Source: SG8-30 sp963710135
GTDB lineage: Bacteria > Pseudomonadota > Gammaproteobacteria > Steroidobacterales > Steroidobacteraceae
Length of the DNA: 64,000 bases
Direction: 5' to 3'
NCBI GenBank assembly: GCA_963710135.1
Contig: CAVPYY010000003.1
Coordinates: 496,001-560,000, forward strand
Made by a program: the position numbers and the translations under genes. The notes under the pieces are model-generated. The model had not been told where the DNA came from, did no database searches, and saw only the letters and a program-made list of their open reading frames with translations. Below, piece by piece: positions 51,478-59,700 of the stretch; position 1 is the first letter of the stretch; the number at the start of each line of letters is the position of its first letter.

Positions 51478-52655
51478 TCCGCACGCTCGGCATCGTGTTC
51501 CGCAAGGAAGTGCTGGAGACCCTGCGCGACCGTCGCGCGCTGATATCCAGCCTGATCATGGGGCCCGTGTTCGGGCCGTTGATGTTCATCGGGGCCATCG
51601 CGCTGTCGCTGGAGCAGTCGGTGTCGCGGCTCGACGAGGCCTTGCCGCTGACCGTGGTCGGCGCCGAACTCGCTCCGGGGTTCGTGCAGTTCCTGCGGGA
51701 AGAGAACTTCGAGCTGACCCTGGAGTCGGGCAGCGCCGAGGACATCCAGCGCTGGATCGAGCAGGACGGCGAGCGCGTGGTGCTGGCGATGCCCGCCGAC
51801 TTCGGCGAGCGCTTCCGCTCCGGCGAGCCGGCCCGCATATTGCTCTACTCCGACACCTCCAACAGCAAGGCTGCGCGCCGGACCGGCAAGGCGCGCGCGG
51901 TGGTGGGCGCCTATGCCTCGACCATCGGAGCGCTGCGGCTGCAGGCGCGCGGCGTGGCGCCGACCGTCGCGCAGCCGGTGGTGATCGACGACATAGACCT
52001 GTCGACGCCGACCTCGCGCGCCACGCTCGTGCTCGGGATGCTGTCGTACATCGTGCTGGTGGTGACGCTGGTGGGCGGCATGTATCTGGCGATCGACGCG
52101 ACGGCCGGCGAACGCGAACGCGGCTCGCTCGAGCCGCTGTTGACTTCGCCGGTGCCTCGCGAGCACCTGATCTACGGCAAGGTGGCGGCAGCCGCCGCGC
52201 TGATGACGGCGGCGCTGGCGCTGGTCATGGCCGCCATCACGCTGTCCATCGGCCTGGTGCCGCTGGAGCGCATCGGCATGTCGGCGAATTTCGGCCTGCC
52301 CGTGGCGCTGGCCGCATTCGGCGCCGTGCTGCCGTTCGTGCTGGTGGGCGCGGCGCTGATGACCGTCGTGGCGTCATTCACCCGCAGCTACAAGGAAGCG
52401 CAGACCTGGCTCGGCGCAGTGCTGCTGGTGCCGACGCTGCCCATCGCGGTGGCGGGATTGCTCGACGTGAAAGCCAGCGCGGCGCTCATGCTGGTGCCGA
52501 GCCTGTCGCAGCACCTGCTCATCCAGGGCCTGCTCAAGGGAGAGCCGCTCTCCGCCGGCTACGTGGCGATATCGGTGGCGAGCACGCTGCTGCTCGGCCT
52601 GCTGCTCACCTGGGTGGCGGGCCAGCTCTATCGGCGCGAGCGCATCCTGGGCTGA
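51474..52655 (+). CDS. natB: ABC-2 type permease, NatB-like
   Basis: 393 residues with one N-terminal membrane helix (SLIMGPVFGPLMFIGAIAL), a large extracytoplasmic domain (about residues 45-190, ELAPGFVQFLREENFELT), and five C-terminal helices with the ABC-2 signature region ERERGSLEPLLTSPV. This topology is typical of NatB and related Na+ or peptide exporters. It partners the ATPase encoded upstream. No substrate is evident. Confidence 0.87.
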   Translation: MIRTLGIVFRKEVLETLRDRRALISSLIMGPVFGPLMFIGAIALSLEQSVSRLDEALPLTVVGAELAPGFVQFLREENFELTLESGSAEDIQRWIEQDGERVVLAMPADFGERFRSGEPARILLYSDTSNSKAARRTGKARAVVGAYASTIGALRLQARGVAPTVAQPVVIDDIDLSTPTSRATLVLGMLSYIVLVVTLVGGMYLAIDATAGERERGSLEPLLTSPVPREHLIYGKVAAAAALMTAALALVMAAITLSIGLVPLERIGMSANFGLPVALAAFGAVLPFVLVGAALMTVVASFTRSYKEAQTWLGAVLLVPTLPIAVAGLLDVKASAALMLVPSLSQHLLIQGLLKGEPLSAGYVAISVASTLLLGLLLTWVAGQLYRRERILG

Positions 52656-52900
52656 AAGCCCCGGGGGTCCGGCAGAAGCGCTGGCGGACCTCGAGCCTGA
52701 TCGGCCTGGGCGGCCCGGTGGCGGTGAGCAACACGACGGCCGCGCCGAGCCGGGCCATGCACCTCCGCGGTGCAGCCAGGCGGTCGCGCGCACGGCAATC
52801 GGGCATCAAATCAACGGCTTGGCTCCGCTGACCAGGCGACGGACAGACGGCTTTGTGGCTACACTGGCCGGCAGTGCCGACGACAGGAATCCCCCGACCC

Positions 52901-54316
52901 ATGGCGATGCCGCCCTACGACGAAATGCGCGACCCGGCCGGCCGGGTGCGTCGCCACTACGGGGAGTTCGAGCGCTGGCTGGCCACGATGCCCGCCGACC
53001 GCATCGCCGCCAAGCGCGCCGACGCCGATGCGCTGTTCCGCCGCGTCGGCATCACCTTCGCGGTGCATGGCGAGGACTCGGGCGCGGAGCGGCTCATCCC
53101 CTTCGACATCGTCCCGCGCATCATCACCGCCGCCGAGTGGCGCAAGCTGTTCAAGGGCCTGCGCCAGCGCGTGCAGGCGCTCAATGCCTTCATCAGCGAC
53201 ATCTATCACGAGCAGGAGATCCTCAAGGCCGGCGTGATTCCACCGGAACAGGTGCTGTGCAACACGCAGTACCGGCCGGAGATGCAGGACATCGAGGTGC
53301 CGGGCGACATCTATGCGCACATCGCGGGCATCGACGTGGTGCGCGCCGGCGAGGGCGAGTTCTACGTGCTGGAGGACAACCTGCGCGTCCCCTCCGGCGT
53401 GTCCTACATGCTCGAGGACCGCAAGGTCATGATGCGGCTCTTCCCGGAGCTGTTTGCGCGCTATGCGGTGGAGCCGGTCGAGCACTATCCGGACATCCTG
53501 CTCGACAACCTGCGCAGCGTCGCCCCGCCGGGGGTGCGGGAACCAACGGTGGCGCTGCTGACGCCCGGCGCGCACAACAGCGCCTACTTCGAACACGCCT
53601 TCCTCGCCCAGCAGATGGGCATCGAGCTGGTCGAGGGCCAGGATCTCATGGTGCGCGACGGCTTCGTCTTCATGCGCACCACCCGCGGGCCGAAGCGGGT
53701 GCACGTCATCTACCGGCGCCTGGACGACGACTATCTCGATCCACTCGCCTTCCGGCCGGACTCGATGCTGGGCGTCCCCGGGCTGCTCGCGGCCTATCGC
53801 GCCGGTCACGTCACCATCGCCAATGCCATCGGCACGGGGGTCGCGGACGACAAGTCGATCTACCCGTACGTGCCCGACATGATCCGCTTCTATTTCGACG
53901 AGGAGCCGATCATCGAGAACGTGCCCACCCGGGTGCTGCGCCGGCCGGACGACCTCGCCTACACGCTCGAGCATCTCGAGCAGCTGGTGGTGAAGGAGGT
54001 CCACGGCGCGGGCGGCTACGGCATGCTGGTCGGACCGGCCGCGTCGCAGGCCGAGATCGAGCACTTCCGCGCGCTCATCAAGGCGTTTCCCGAGCGCTAC
54101 ATCGCGCAACCGACCCTCGCATTGTCCACCTGCCCGACGTTCGTCGAGTCCGGCATCGCCCCGCGGCACATCGACCTGAGGCCATTCGTGCTGTCCGGCC
54201 GCGACGTGCGCATCGTGCCCGGCGGGCTGACCCGCGTGGCGCTGCGCGAAGGCTCGCTGGTCGTGAACTCCTCGCAGGGCGGCGGCACCAAGGACACCTG
54301 GGTGCTCGAGAACTGA
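52901..54316 (+). CDS. Circularly permuted ATP-grasp protein of the Anbu cluster
   Basis: 471 residues from the ATG of MAMPPYDEMRD. The sequence (FDIVPRIITAAEWRKLFKGL, NAFISDIYHEQEILKAGVIP, FYVLEDNLRVPSGVSYMLE, GVADDKSIYPYVPDMIRFY, VVKEVHGAGGYGMLVGP) is the type 2 circularly permuted ATP-grasp family, which joins a carboxylate to an amine with ATP. Its invariable companion, an alpha-E protein, follows with a one-base overlap. Within this cluster it is predicted to make or attach a peptide. The target is not known. Confidence 0.92.
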   Translation: MAMPPYDEMRDPAGRVRRHYGEFERWLATMPADRIAAKRADADALFRRVGITFAVHGEDSGAERLIPFDIVPRIITAAEWRKLFKGLRQRVQALNAFISDIYHEQEILKAGVIPPEQVLCNTQYRPEMQDIEVPGDIYAHIAGIDVVRAGEGEFYVLEDNLRVPSGVSYMLEDRKVMMRLFPELFARYAVEPVEHYPDILLDNLRSVAPPGVREPTVALLTPGAHNSAYFEHAFLAQQMGIELVEGQDLMVRDGFVFMRTTRGPKRVHVIYRRLDDDYLDPLAFRPDSMLGVPGLLAAYRAGHVTIANAIGTGVADDKSIYPYVPDMIRFYFDEEPIIENVPTRVLRRPDDLAYTLEHLEQLVVKEVHGAGGYGMLVGPAASQAEIEHFRALIKAFPERYIAQPTLALSTCPTFVESGIAPRHIDLRPFVLSGRDVRIVPGGLTRVALREGSLVVNSSQGGGTKDTWVLEN

Positions 54317-55263
54317 TGCTCAGCCGCACCGCAGACCACCTCTACTGGATGTCGCGCTATACCGAGCGTGCGGAGAATCTCGCGCGCATGCTGCAGGTCA
54401 ATGCCCGCGCCGACCTCATGCCGCGCCGCGGCGACGAGCCGGACCGGGCCTGGGCGGCCACGCTCGCGATGATCGGGCAGCTCGACGCCTACCGGAACCG
54501 CTATGGAGCCGTGGTGCCCGCGCAGGTGGTCGACTTCCTCGCCTTCGACGAGAGCAATCCCAACAGCATCCTGAGCAATATCCACTCCGCGCGGGAAAAC
54601 GCCCGCGCCGTGCGCGGCACCATGACTTCCGACCAGTGGGAAACCATCAACTCGACCTGGCTGGAGCTTCGCAGCCGGCCCAATCAGGGCCTGTCGACCG
54701 ACGCCCTGATCGGCTTCCTGGAGTGGGTGAAGTTCCGTTCGCACCTGGCCCGCGGGGTCACGCTCGGCACCATGCTGCGTGACGAAGGCTTCGACTTCAC
54801 GCGCATCGGCACGTTTCTCGAGCGGGCGGACAACACCTCGCGCATACTCGACGTGCAGTTCAGGCTGCTCGCGCCCGACGGCGTGCGGCTCGACACCACC
54901 GGGGACTACTATCAGTACACCGCGCTGCTCGCATCGGTATCGGCGTTCGAGATCTACCGCAAGGTGTATCGGGACCGCATCACGCCGGCGCGCATCGCCG
55001 AGTTGCTGATCCTGCGCGCCGACATGCCCCGCTCGCTGCATCGCTGCGTCAACGGCATCAACGAACACCTGCAGGCCGTCGCCAACGAGCAGTCCTCCGA
55101 GACCGTGCGGCGCGCCGGGGAACTGCATTCGATGCTGCACTACTCGCGCATCGAGTTGATACTGGAGCAGGGCCTGCACGAGTTCCTGGCGGCGTTCCTC
55201 GGCCGGGTCGGCGACCTCGGCCGGCGCATCGCCCAGGACTTCCTCCTGTCCGAGGCGTCCTGA
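54316..55263 (+). CDS. Alpha-E domain protein (DUF403)
   Basis: 315 residues. Typical alpha-E start (MLSRTADHLYWMSRYTERAENLARML; first 20 MLSRTADHLYWMSRYTERAE) and core (SNPNSILSNIHSARENARAV, WETINSTWLEL, GTMLRDEGFDFTRIGTFLER, ADNTSRILDVQ). All-helical. It always accompanies the permuted ATP-grasp protein and is thought to assist it. Its catalytic role is unproven. It is 3 bases from the transglutaminase-like gene. Confidence 0.93.
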   Translation: MLSRTADHLYWMSRYTERAENLARMLQVNARADLMPRRGDEPDRAWAATLAMIGQLDAYRNRYGAVVPAQVVDFLAFDESNPNSILSNIHSARENARAVRGTMTSDQWETINSTWLELRSRPNQGLSTDALIGFLEWVKFRSHLARGVTLGTMLRDEGFDFTRIGTFLERADNTSRILDVQFRLLAPDGVRLDTTGDYYQYTALLASVSAFEIYRKVYRDRITPARIAELLILRADMPRSLHRCVNGINEHLQAVANEQSSETVRRAGELHSMLHYSRIELILEQGLHEFLAAFLGRVGDLGRRIAQDFLLSEAS

Positions 55264-55266
55264 ACC

Positions 55267-56103
55267 ATGCTGCTGACGATCCGCCACGAGACCATCTACC
55301 GCTACAGCCACCGGGTGCACCACTCGGTGCAGATCGTGCGTCTCACGCCCCGCCCGGAGCCCGGCCAGCGAACGCTGCGCTGGAACCTCTCCTCGCCGGG
55401 GCGGCACGTGGAGCAGGTGGACGCGTTCGGCAACATCAGCCACCTGGTGACCGTGGACGAGCCACTCGAGGAAATCCACCTGCTGGCGGAAGGCGCGGTC
55501 GACACCAGCAACGCCGTCGGCGCCCTGCCCACCGAGGAAGGCGGGCTGTCGCCGCTGGCGTTCCTCGCCGAGACGCGCCTGACCCGCGCCGACGACGGCA
55601 TCCGCAGGCTGGCTGGCCGCTGGGACGCCAGCACGCTCGTGACGCCGGAGGCGCTCCTCGAGGTGGCAAACGCGATTCGCGATGCCGTCGTCTGGGAACA
55701 GGGCATCACCACGGTCGATCACGATGCGGCCGAGGCGCTGGCCCTGGGGCGCGGCGTCTGCCAGGACCACGCCCACCTGTTCGCCTCGGTCTGCCGCCTG
55801 CTGAAGATTCCCGTGCGCTACGTCAGCGGCTATGTCCATACCGGCGACGCTACCGTGGCGAGTCACGCCTGGGTGGACGCGTGGCTGGCCGAGGCTCGCG
55901 GCTGGTTCGGCATCGACATCACCCATGGCATGAGCGCCGGGCCGCAGCATTGCCGGCTGGCGGTCGGGCGTGACTATCTTGACGCGGGCCCGGTGCGCGG
56001 CGTGCGCCGCGGTGGCGGCGAGGAAGCGCTGCACGTGGACGTCAACGTGTCCAGCGAACCCGCCCCGGTACGCAGGCGCAGCCGGCGCGACTGGCAGCAG
56101 TGA
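55267..56103 (+). CDS. Transglutaminase-like protein of the Anbu cluster
   Basis: 278 residues. The N-terminal beta domain (LLTIRHETIYRYSHRVHHSV, LTPRPEPGQRTLRW) precedes a transglutaminase core with the catalytic triad Cys in LGRGVCQDHAHL, His in SHAWVDAW and Asp in WFGIDITHG. It may hydrolyse or form isopeptide bonds. The fixed neighbourhood with ATP-grasp, alpha-E and Anbu suggests a shared modification or turnover pathway. Confidence 0.92.
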   Translation: MLLTIRHETIYRYSHRVHHSVQIVRLTPRPEPGQRTLRWNLSSPGRHVEQVDAFGNISHLVTVDEPLEEIHLLAEGAVDTSNAVGALPTEEGGLSPLAFLAETRLTRADDGIRRLAGRWDASTLVTPEALLEVANAIRDAVVWEQGITTVDHDAAEALALGRGVCQDHAHLFASVCRLLKIPVRYVSGYVHTGDATVASHAWVDAWLAEARGWFGIDITHGMSAGPQHCRLAVGRDYLDAGPVRGVRRGGGEEALHVDVNVSSEPAPVRRRSRRDWQQ

Positions 56104-56171
56104 GCGCGGCGACGCAAGGCATCGCCACTCAACATGGCAATCTCAAGACCCCGGAAACCGGAAACCAACCC

Positions 56172-56903
56172 ATGACCTATTGTGTCGGCATGCTCGTCGA
56201 CGCGGGCATCGTCATGCTCGCCGATTCCCGCACCAACGCGGGCGTGGACAACATCAGCACCTTTCGCAAGGTGACGGTGATCGAGCGCCCGGGCGAGCGG
56301 GTGTTCGTGCTGCTGACCGCCGGCAACCTGTCGCTGTCGCAATCCGTAATCAGCCTGCTCAAGGAAGCGCTGGAGACTCCCGCCGAGAAGCCGAACCTGT
56401 TCAATGCGTCCAACATGTTCGAGGCGGCGCGCTGCATCGGCGACGCGATCCGCGAAGTGCACGCCCGCGATGCCGAGTCGCTGGAGGCCTTCTCCATGGA
56501 GTTCAATTTCTCCATGATCCTCGGCGGGCAGATCAAGGGCGAGCCGCCGCGGATGTTCAACATCTATCCGGCCGGCAACTTCATCGAGGCCACCGAGGAA
56601 ACCTGCTACTTCCAGATCGGCGAGTTCAAGTATGGCAAGCCGATCATCGACCGCGTGATCACGCGCAAGTCGCGGCTGCAGCGGGCGGCCAAGTGCGGGC
56701 TGGTATCGATGGACTCGACCATCCGCTCCAACCTGACGGTCGGGCCGCCGATCGACGTCGTCATCATCCGCACGGACGAGTACCGGGTAGGCAGCCACAA
56801 GGTGATCGACGCCGAGAACGAGTACTTCCGGCAGATTCGCCAGCGCTGGAGCCAGGCACTGGAGCAGGCGTTTCGCGACCTGCCGGACCCCGACTTCCTG
56901 TGA
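56172..56903 (+). CDS. Anbu (bacterial proteasome homologue) peptidase
   Basis: 243 residues. After Met removal the N-terminal nucleophile is Thr (TYCVGMLVDAGIVMLADSRT; the catalytic Asp is in ADSR and the Lys in STFRK). The Ntn-hydrolase fold continues with FVLLTAGNLSLSQSVISLL and SMILGGQIKGEPP. Anbu is the Thr-nucleophile relative of HslV and 20S proteasome beta subunits and forms helical oligomers. I chose the ATG at 56172 because it exposes the Thr; upstream in-frame starts would bury it. It is the last gene of the four-gene cluster. Confidence 0.93.
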   Translation: MTYCVGMLVDAGIVMLADSRTNAGVDNISTFRKVTVIERPGERVFVLLTAGNLSLSQSVISLLKEALETPAEKPNLFNASNMFEAARCIGDAIREVHARDAESLEAFSMEFNFSMILGGQIKGEPPRMFNIYPAGNFIEATEETCYFQIGEFKYGKPIIDRVITRKSRLQRAAKCGLVSMDSTIRSNLTVGPPIDVVIIRTDEYRVGSHKVIDAENEYFRQIRQRWSQALEQAFRDLPDPDFL

Positions 56904-56918
56904 CCGGCGCGGCGGTGC

Positions 56919-58175
56919 TCAGCCGCCCGGCGGACTGCCCGCCGCGCTGACGCCAGCCTTCTTCTCCGGCTCGGGATCCGGCTGCGGCAGCGCCGCCGGC
57001 AGTATGGTCGGCAGTGTGATGTCCGGCGGCGGCGAGCGCGTGAACACGGCCGGCAGGACCGTGGTCACGAAGGCGTAGATGATCAGTCCGCCGAACAGCC
57101 AGTCCGGTGTCTCGAACTGGTCGCGCAATATGCCGGCGATGACCAGCGTGAACACCAGTGTCGGCAGCATCGGCACACCGATGCGCAGCGACTTGCCGAA
57201 AGGTTCCTTGAGCGCGATACGCCGGTGCACGCCGACGGCCAGCAGCCGCACCGGGACCGCCAGCACGACCATGGCGAGCCCCGCCAGCAGCGCATCCACG
57301 GAAAAATCCTCGGCCTTGAGCTCGATGCCGGCATGGAAGAAGTAGAACGGCACCAGCAGGGAAGCCAGTGCCTCGACCGCGCGCAGCATGTGGTCCGACT
57401 GCATCGAAGGCATCTGCGCGCGGAAGCTCTGCGCAACCATGCCGACCACGAATGCGCCCAGAAGGTAATACACGCCGAGGTTGCGCGTGATCAGCGCGCA
57501 GGCGGCCGCCACGATGACCAGGAAGGCAAAGTCGCTCTTGGGCGCATAGGGCAGCACGACCCGGGCGAAGCTTCGAAACAGCCACGGCAGCACCAGGATC
57601 ATCACGATCAGCGCCACCGTGCTGAACGCGAACTCCGGCAGGCTGGTCGACTTCAGCGTGAAGAACATCGCCGCCAGCGCGACGATCTCCACCGCGATCG
57701 CCTTCGAGCGCACCCAGAAGCGCGCTTCCTCGTCCTTCACCAGGCTGTCCAGCGCATCGAGGATGAAGCCGGTCGACGGCGTGAACAGCGCCAACGCCAG
57801 CAGGATGGCCGGCCGCCAGTCGAGGATGCCCCAGGCGGCCACGCCCCAGGCCGCGGCCCCGACCATGATCACCCTGATGACCACGTGCTGCGCCAGCACG
57901 GCGGCGCCGGTGCGCAGCTCGCGGACGTTGACCTCCAGCCCGGCGAACAGGAACAGCGCCACGATCCCGAGCGTCGCCAGCAGCGCGACGGTCTCATCGC
58001 TCCGGAACAGGCCGAGGCCGAGACTCGCCACCGCGCCGAGCGCGAACGCCGTGATGGCGGTGGGCACGCCGAAGCGCTGCAGGATGCGCGGCACGACGAA
58101 CAGCCCGAACAGCAGCGCCACGTAGGCGATCTCGTTCGAGAAGTCGATGGCGGTGATGTCGAAACCCGTTTCCAT
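56919..58175 (-). CDS. Cation:proton antiporter (CPA2 family), no TrkA domain
   Basis: 418 residues with about 11-12 membrane helices (IAYVALLFGLFVVPRILQRF, LGIVALFLFAGLEVNVREL, LLVPFYFFHAGIELKAEDF). This is the NhaP/KefB-like exchanger fold. The cytoplasmic C-terminus is short and proline-rich (PDPEPEKK), so regulation by bound nucleotide is not evident. The ion is unknown. It is distinct from the longer KefB-like protein at 42-44 kb. Confidence 0.9.
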   Translation of the reverse strand: METGFDITAIDFSNEIAYVALLFGLFVVPRILQRFGVPTAITAFALGAVASLGLGLFRSDETVALLATLGIVALFLFAGLEVNVRELRTGAAVLAQHVVIRVIMVGAAAWGVAAWGILDWRPAILLALALFTPSTGFILDALDSLVKDEEARFWVRSKAIAVEIVALAAMFFTLKSTSLPEFAFSTVALIVMILVLPWLFRSFARVVLPYAPKSDFAFLVIVAAACALITRNLGVYYLLGAFVVGMVAQSFRAQMPSMQSDHMLRAVEALASLLVPFYFFHAGIELKAEDFSVDALLAGLAMVVLAVPVRLLAVGVHRRIALKEPFGKSLRIGVPMLPTLVFTLVIAGILRDQFETPDWLFGGLIIYAFVTTVLPAVFTRSPPPDITLPTILPAALPQPDPEPEKKAGVSAAGSPPGG

Positions 58176-58208
58176 GCCTGCTCCTGAAGCCGCCGGCGAT
58201 GCTACCAG

Positions 58209-59060
58209 CTAGCCGGCCCGCAGGCCCGCCCGCCGTCGCGGCGCCGGCTGGCAGCGGGGACAGCGGTACAGGCCCCGCCCGGCGGACTGCTCGCGGCGGA
58301 TCCTGCTGCCGCAGTGATAACAGGGCTCACCGTCGCGGTCGAACACGTGGTGGCGGAAGCGCGCGTAGGGTACCCCCTGCCTGGCAAGCGCCGCCGCGCG
58401 GCCGGGGTCATTGGTAATGCCGCCCGTGCGCCAGGACTGCAGCGTCAAATCGAGCGCCGCCGCCGCCAGACGGTTCCGGGCCTCGTCATCCAGTTGCGCG
58501 AGGCGCAGCTCCGGGTGCAGCCCGGCGACGAACAGGATCTCGCTGCGCAGGTAGTTGCCGACGCCCGCGAGGAACCCCTGGTCGAGCAGCAGCGCGCCGA
58601 GCGCCCGGCGCTGGAAGCGCGGGCGGTCGAGTTGCGCACGCACCGCCTCGAGCGTCGTCTCCGCGGCGAGCAGCTCGACCCCGAGGCGCGCGATGTACGG
58701 ATGCCTGCCGACCTGGCCCGTGGCCAGCACCTCGATGTCCGAGGCGCTGTACAGCAGGGCGCTGGCGCGCGCGGTGTCGATCGCTACGCGCAGGCTGCGC
58801 GTCGCCTGCGGGCGCGCGCCGGCGCTCGCGATTTCCCAGCGCCCGTACAGCTGGTTGTGGGAGTACAGGGTGCGGCCGCCCTCGAAGTGAATCAGCATCG
58901 CCTTGCCGCGGCTCGTGACCTCGTGCACGCGCCGGCCGGCGAGCTGCCGCTCGTGGCGCCGCAGCGGCGCCAGTCCGAAGACCACGCGCTGGGCCACACG
59001 CCCGCCGATCGCCTGGGCGATCTGGTCGGCCGCTCTGCGGATTTCCGGGCCTTCGGGCAC
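58209..59060 (-). CDS. nei: Endonuclease VIII-type DNA glycosylase
   Basis: 283 residues. Catalytic N-terminus MPEGPEIRRAADQI (Pro2 nucleophile, Glu3), the conserved Lys in SRGKAMLIHF, the HNQLYGRWEI loop, and a C-terminal zinc finger (CYHCGSRIRREQSAGRGLYR with CPRCQ after it). It removes oxidised pyrimidines and nicks the DNA. The Nei branch is preferred over MutM because of the HNQLYGRW motif and the lack of the MutM-type lesion-recognition residues. Confidence 0.92.
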   Translation of the reverse strand: MPEGPEIRRAADQIAQAIGGRVAQRVVFGLAPLRRHERQLAGRRVHEVTSRGKAMLIHFEGGRTLYSHNQLYGRWEIASAGARPQATRSLRVAIDTARASALLYSASDIEVLATGQVGRHPYIARLGVELLAAETTLEAVRAQLDRPRFQRRALGALLLDQGFLAGVGNYLRSEILFVAGLHPELRLAQLDDEARNRLAAAALDLTLQSWRTGGITNDPGRAAALARQGVPYARFRHHVFDRDGEPCYHCGSRIRREQSAGRGLYRCPRCQPAPRRRAGLRAG

Positions 59061-59187
59061 GCGCTCAGGCCGCGCTTGCCGGCGGCGGCAACGTCTGGAA
59101 TCCTCCGGTCGAGGCTTTGCCTGCGGCCGTCACCGGCGGAACCCCGCGTGCCCGGCCAGGTCGAAGAAGTCATTCAGGAACCCGCTC

Positions 59188-59700
59188 ATGACACGCACCC
59201 TCGGCATCATTACGACTCTTGCGGGATTGCTGGCGACTGCGCCGGCCTTTGCCCAGATCCACACCGTGCCCATGATGGGCGCAGGCAATGAATGGGTAAA
59301 GAAGCTCGATCTGAAGGGTCGCATGGACTGGGAATGGATCGAAACCTACCCGGAGCAGGTATTCTTCGCCAGCCGGCGCGACGCGCGACGCGAAGGCGAC
59401 ATCGTCACGATGTGGATGCGCATCGAGTACAAGGACCCGATGAACCCTGGCCAGCACAAGAGCGCGCTGAGCCGCGACGAGTGGGATTGTGCCAACAAGA
59501 AGCGCTCGAACGTCGGCACGTTCTTCTACCGCTGGAACAATCTGCAGGGTGACAACCCCGACCGGTCGACGTCCTTCCTGAAGAACTGGGAGAAGATCGA
59601 GCCGCAGACGCTCGCCTGGACGCTGTGGGACTTCGCCTGCAGCATCCAGCCAACCCAGGCGCTGGTGAATCCGGCACCCGAGACTCCTCCGGCGCGTTGA
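59188..59700 (+). CDS. Small secreted protein, possibly surface-adhesin E-like
   Basis: 170 residues, signal peptide ending near APAFAQ. The body has FFASRRDARREGDIVTMWMR, EYKDPMNPGQHKSALSRDEW and a Cys in DEWDCANKK, a pattern like the surface-adhesin E (Adhesin_E) domain, in which a DxxxxCxxxK segment follows a basic strand. It is coupled by TTGA to an FAD oxidase gene, so the adhesin similarity may be only of fold. No function is assigned. Confidence 0.6.
   Translation: MTRTLGIITTLAGLLATAPAFAQIHTVPMMGAGNEWVKKLDLKGRMDWEWIETYPEQVFFASRRDARREGDIVTMWMRIEYKDPMNPGQHKSALSRDEWDCANKKRSNVGTFFYRWNNLQGDNPDRSTSFLKNWEKIEPQTLAWTLWDFACSIQPTQALVNPAPETPPAR

Noticed and set aside
52656..52900. Possible small gene between natB and the Anbu cluster
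   Set aside because: The 245 bases hold only short frames without ribosome-binding sites; probably just the promoter region of the Anbu cluster, though no promoter boxes stand out.
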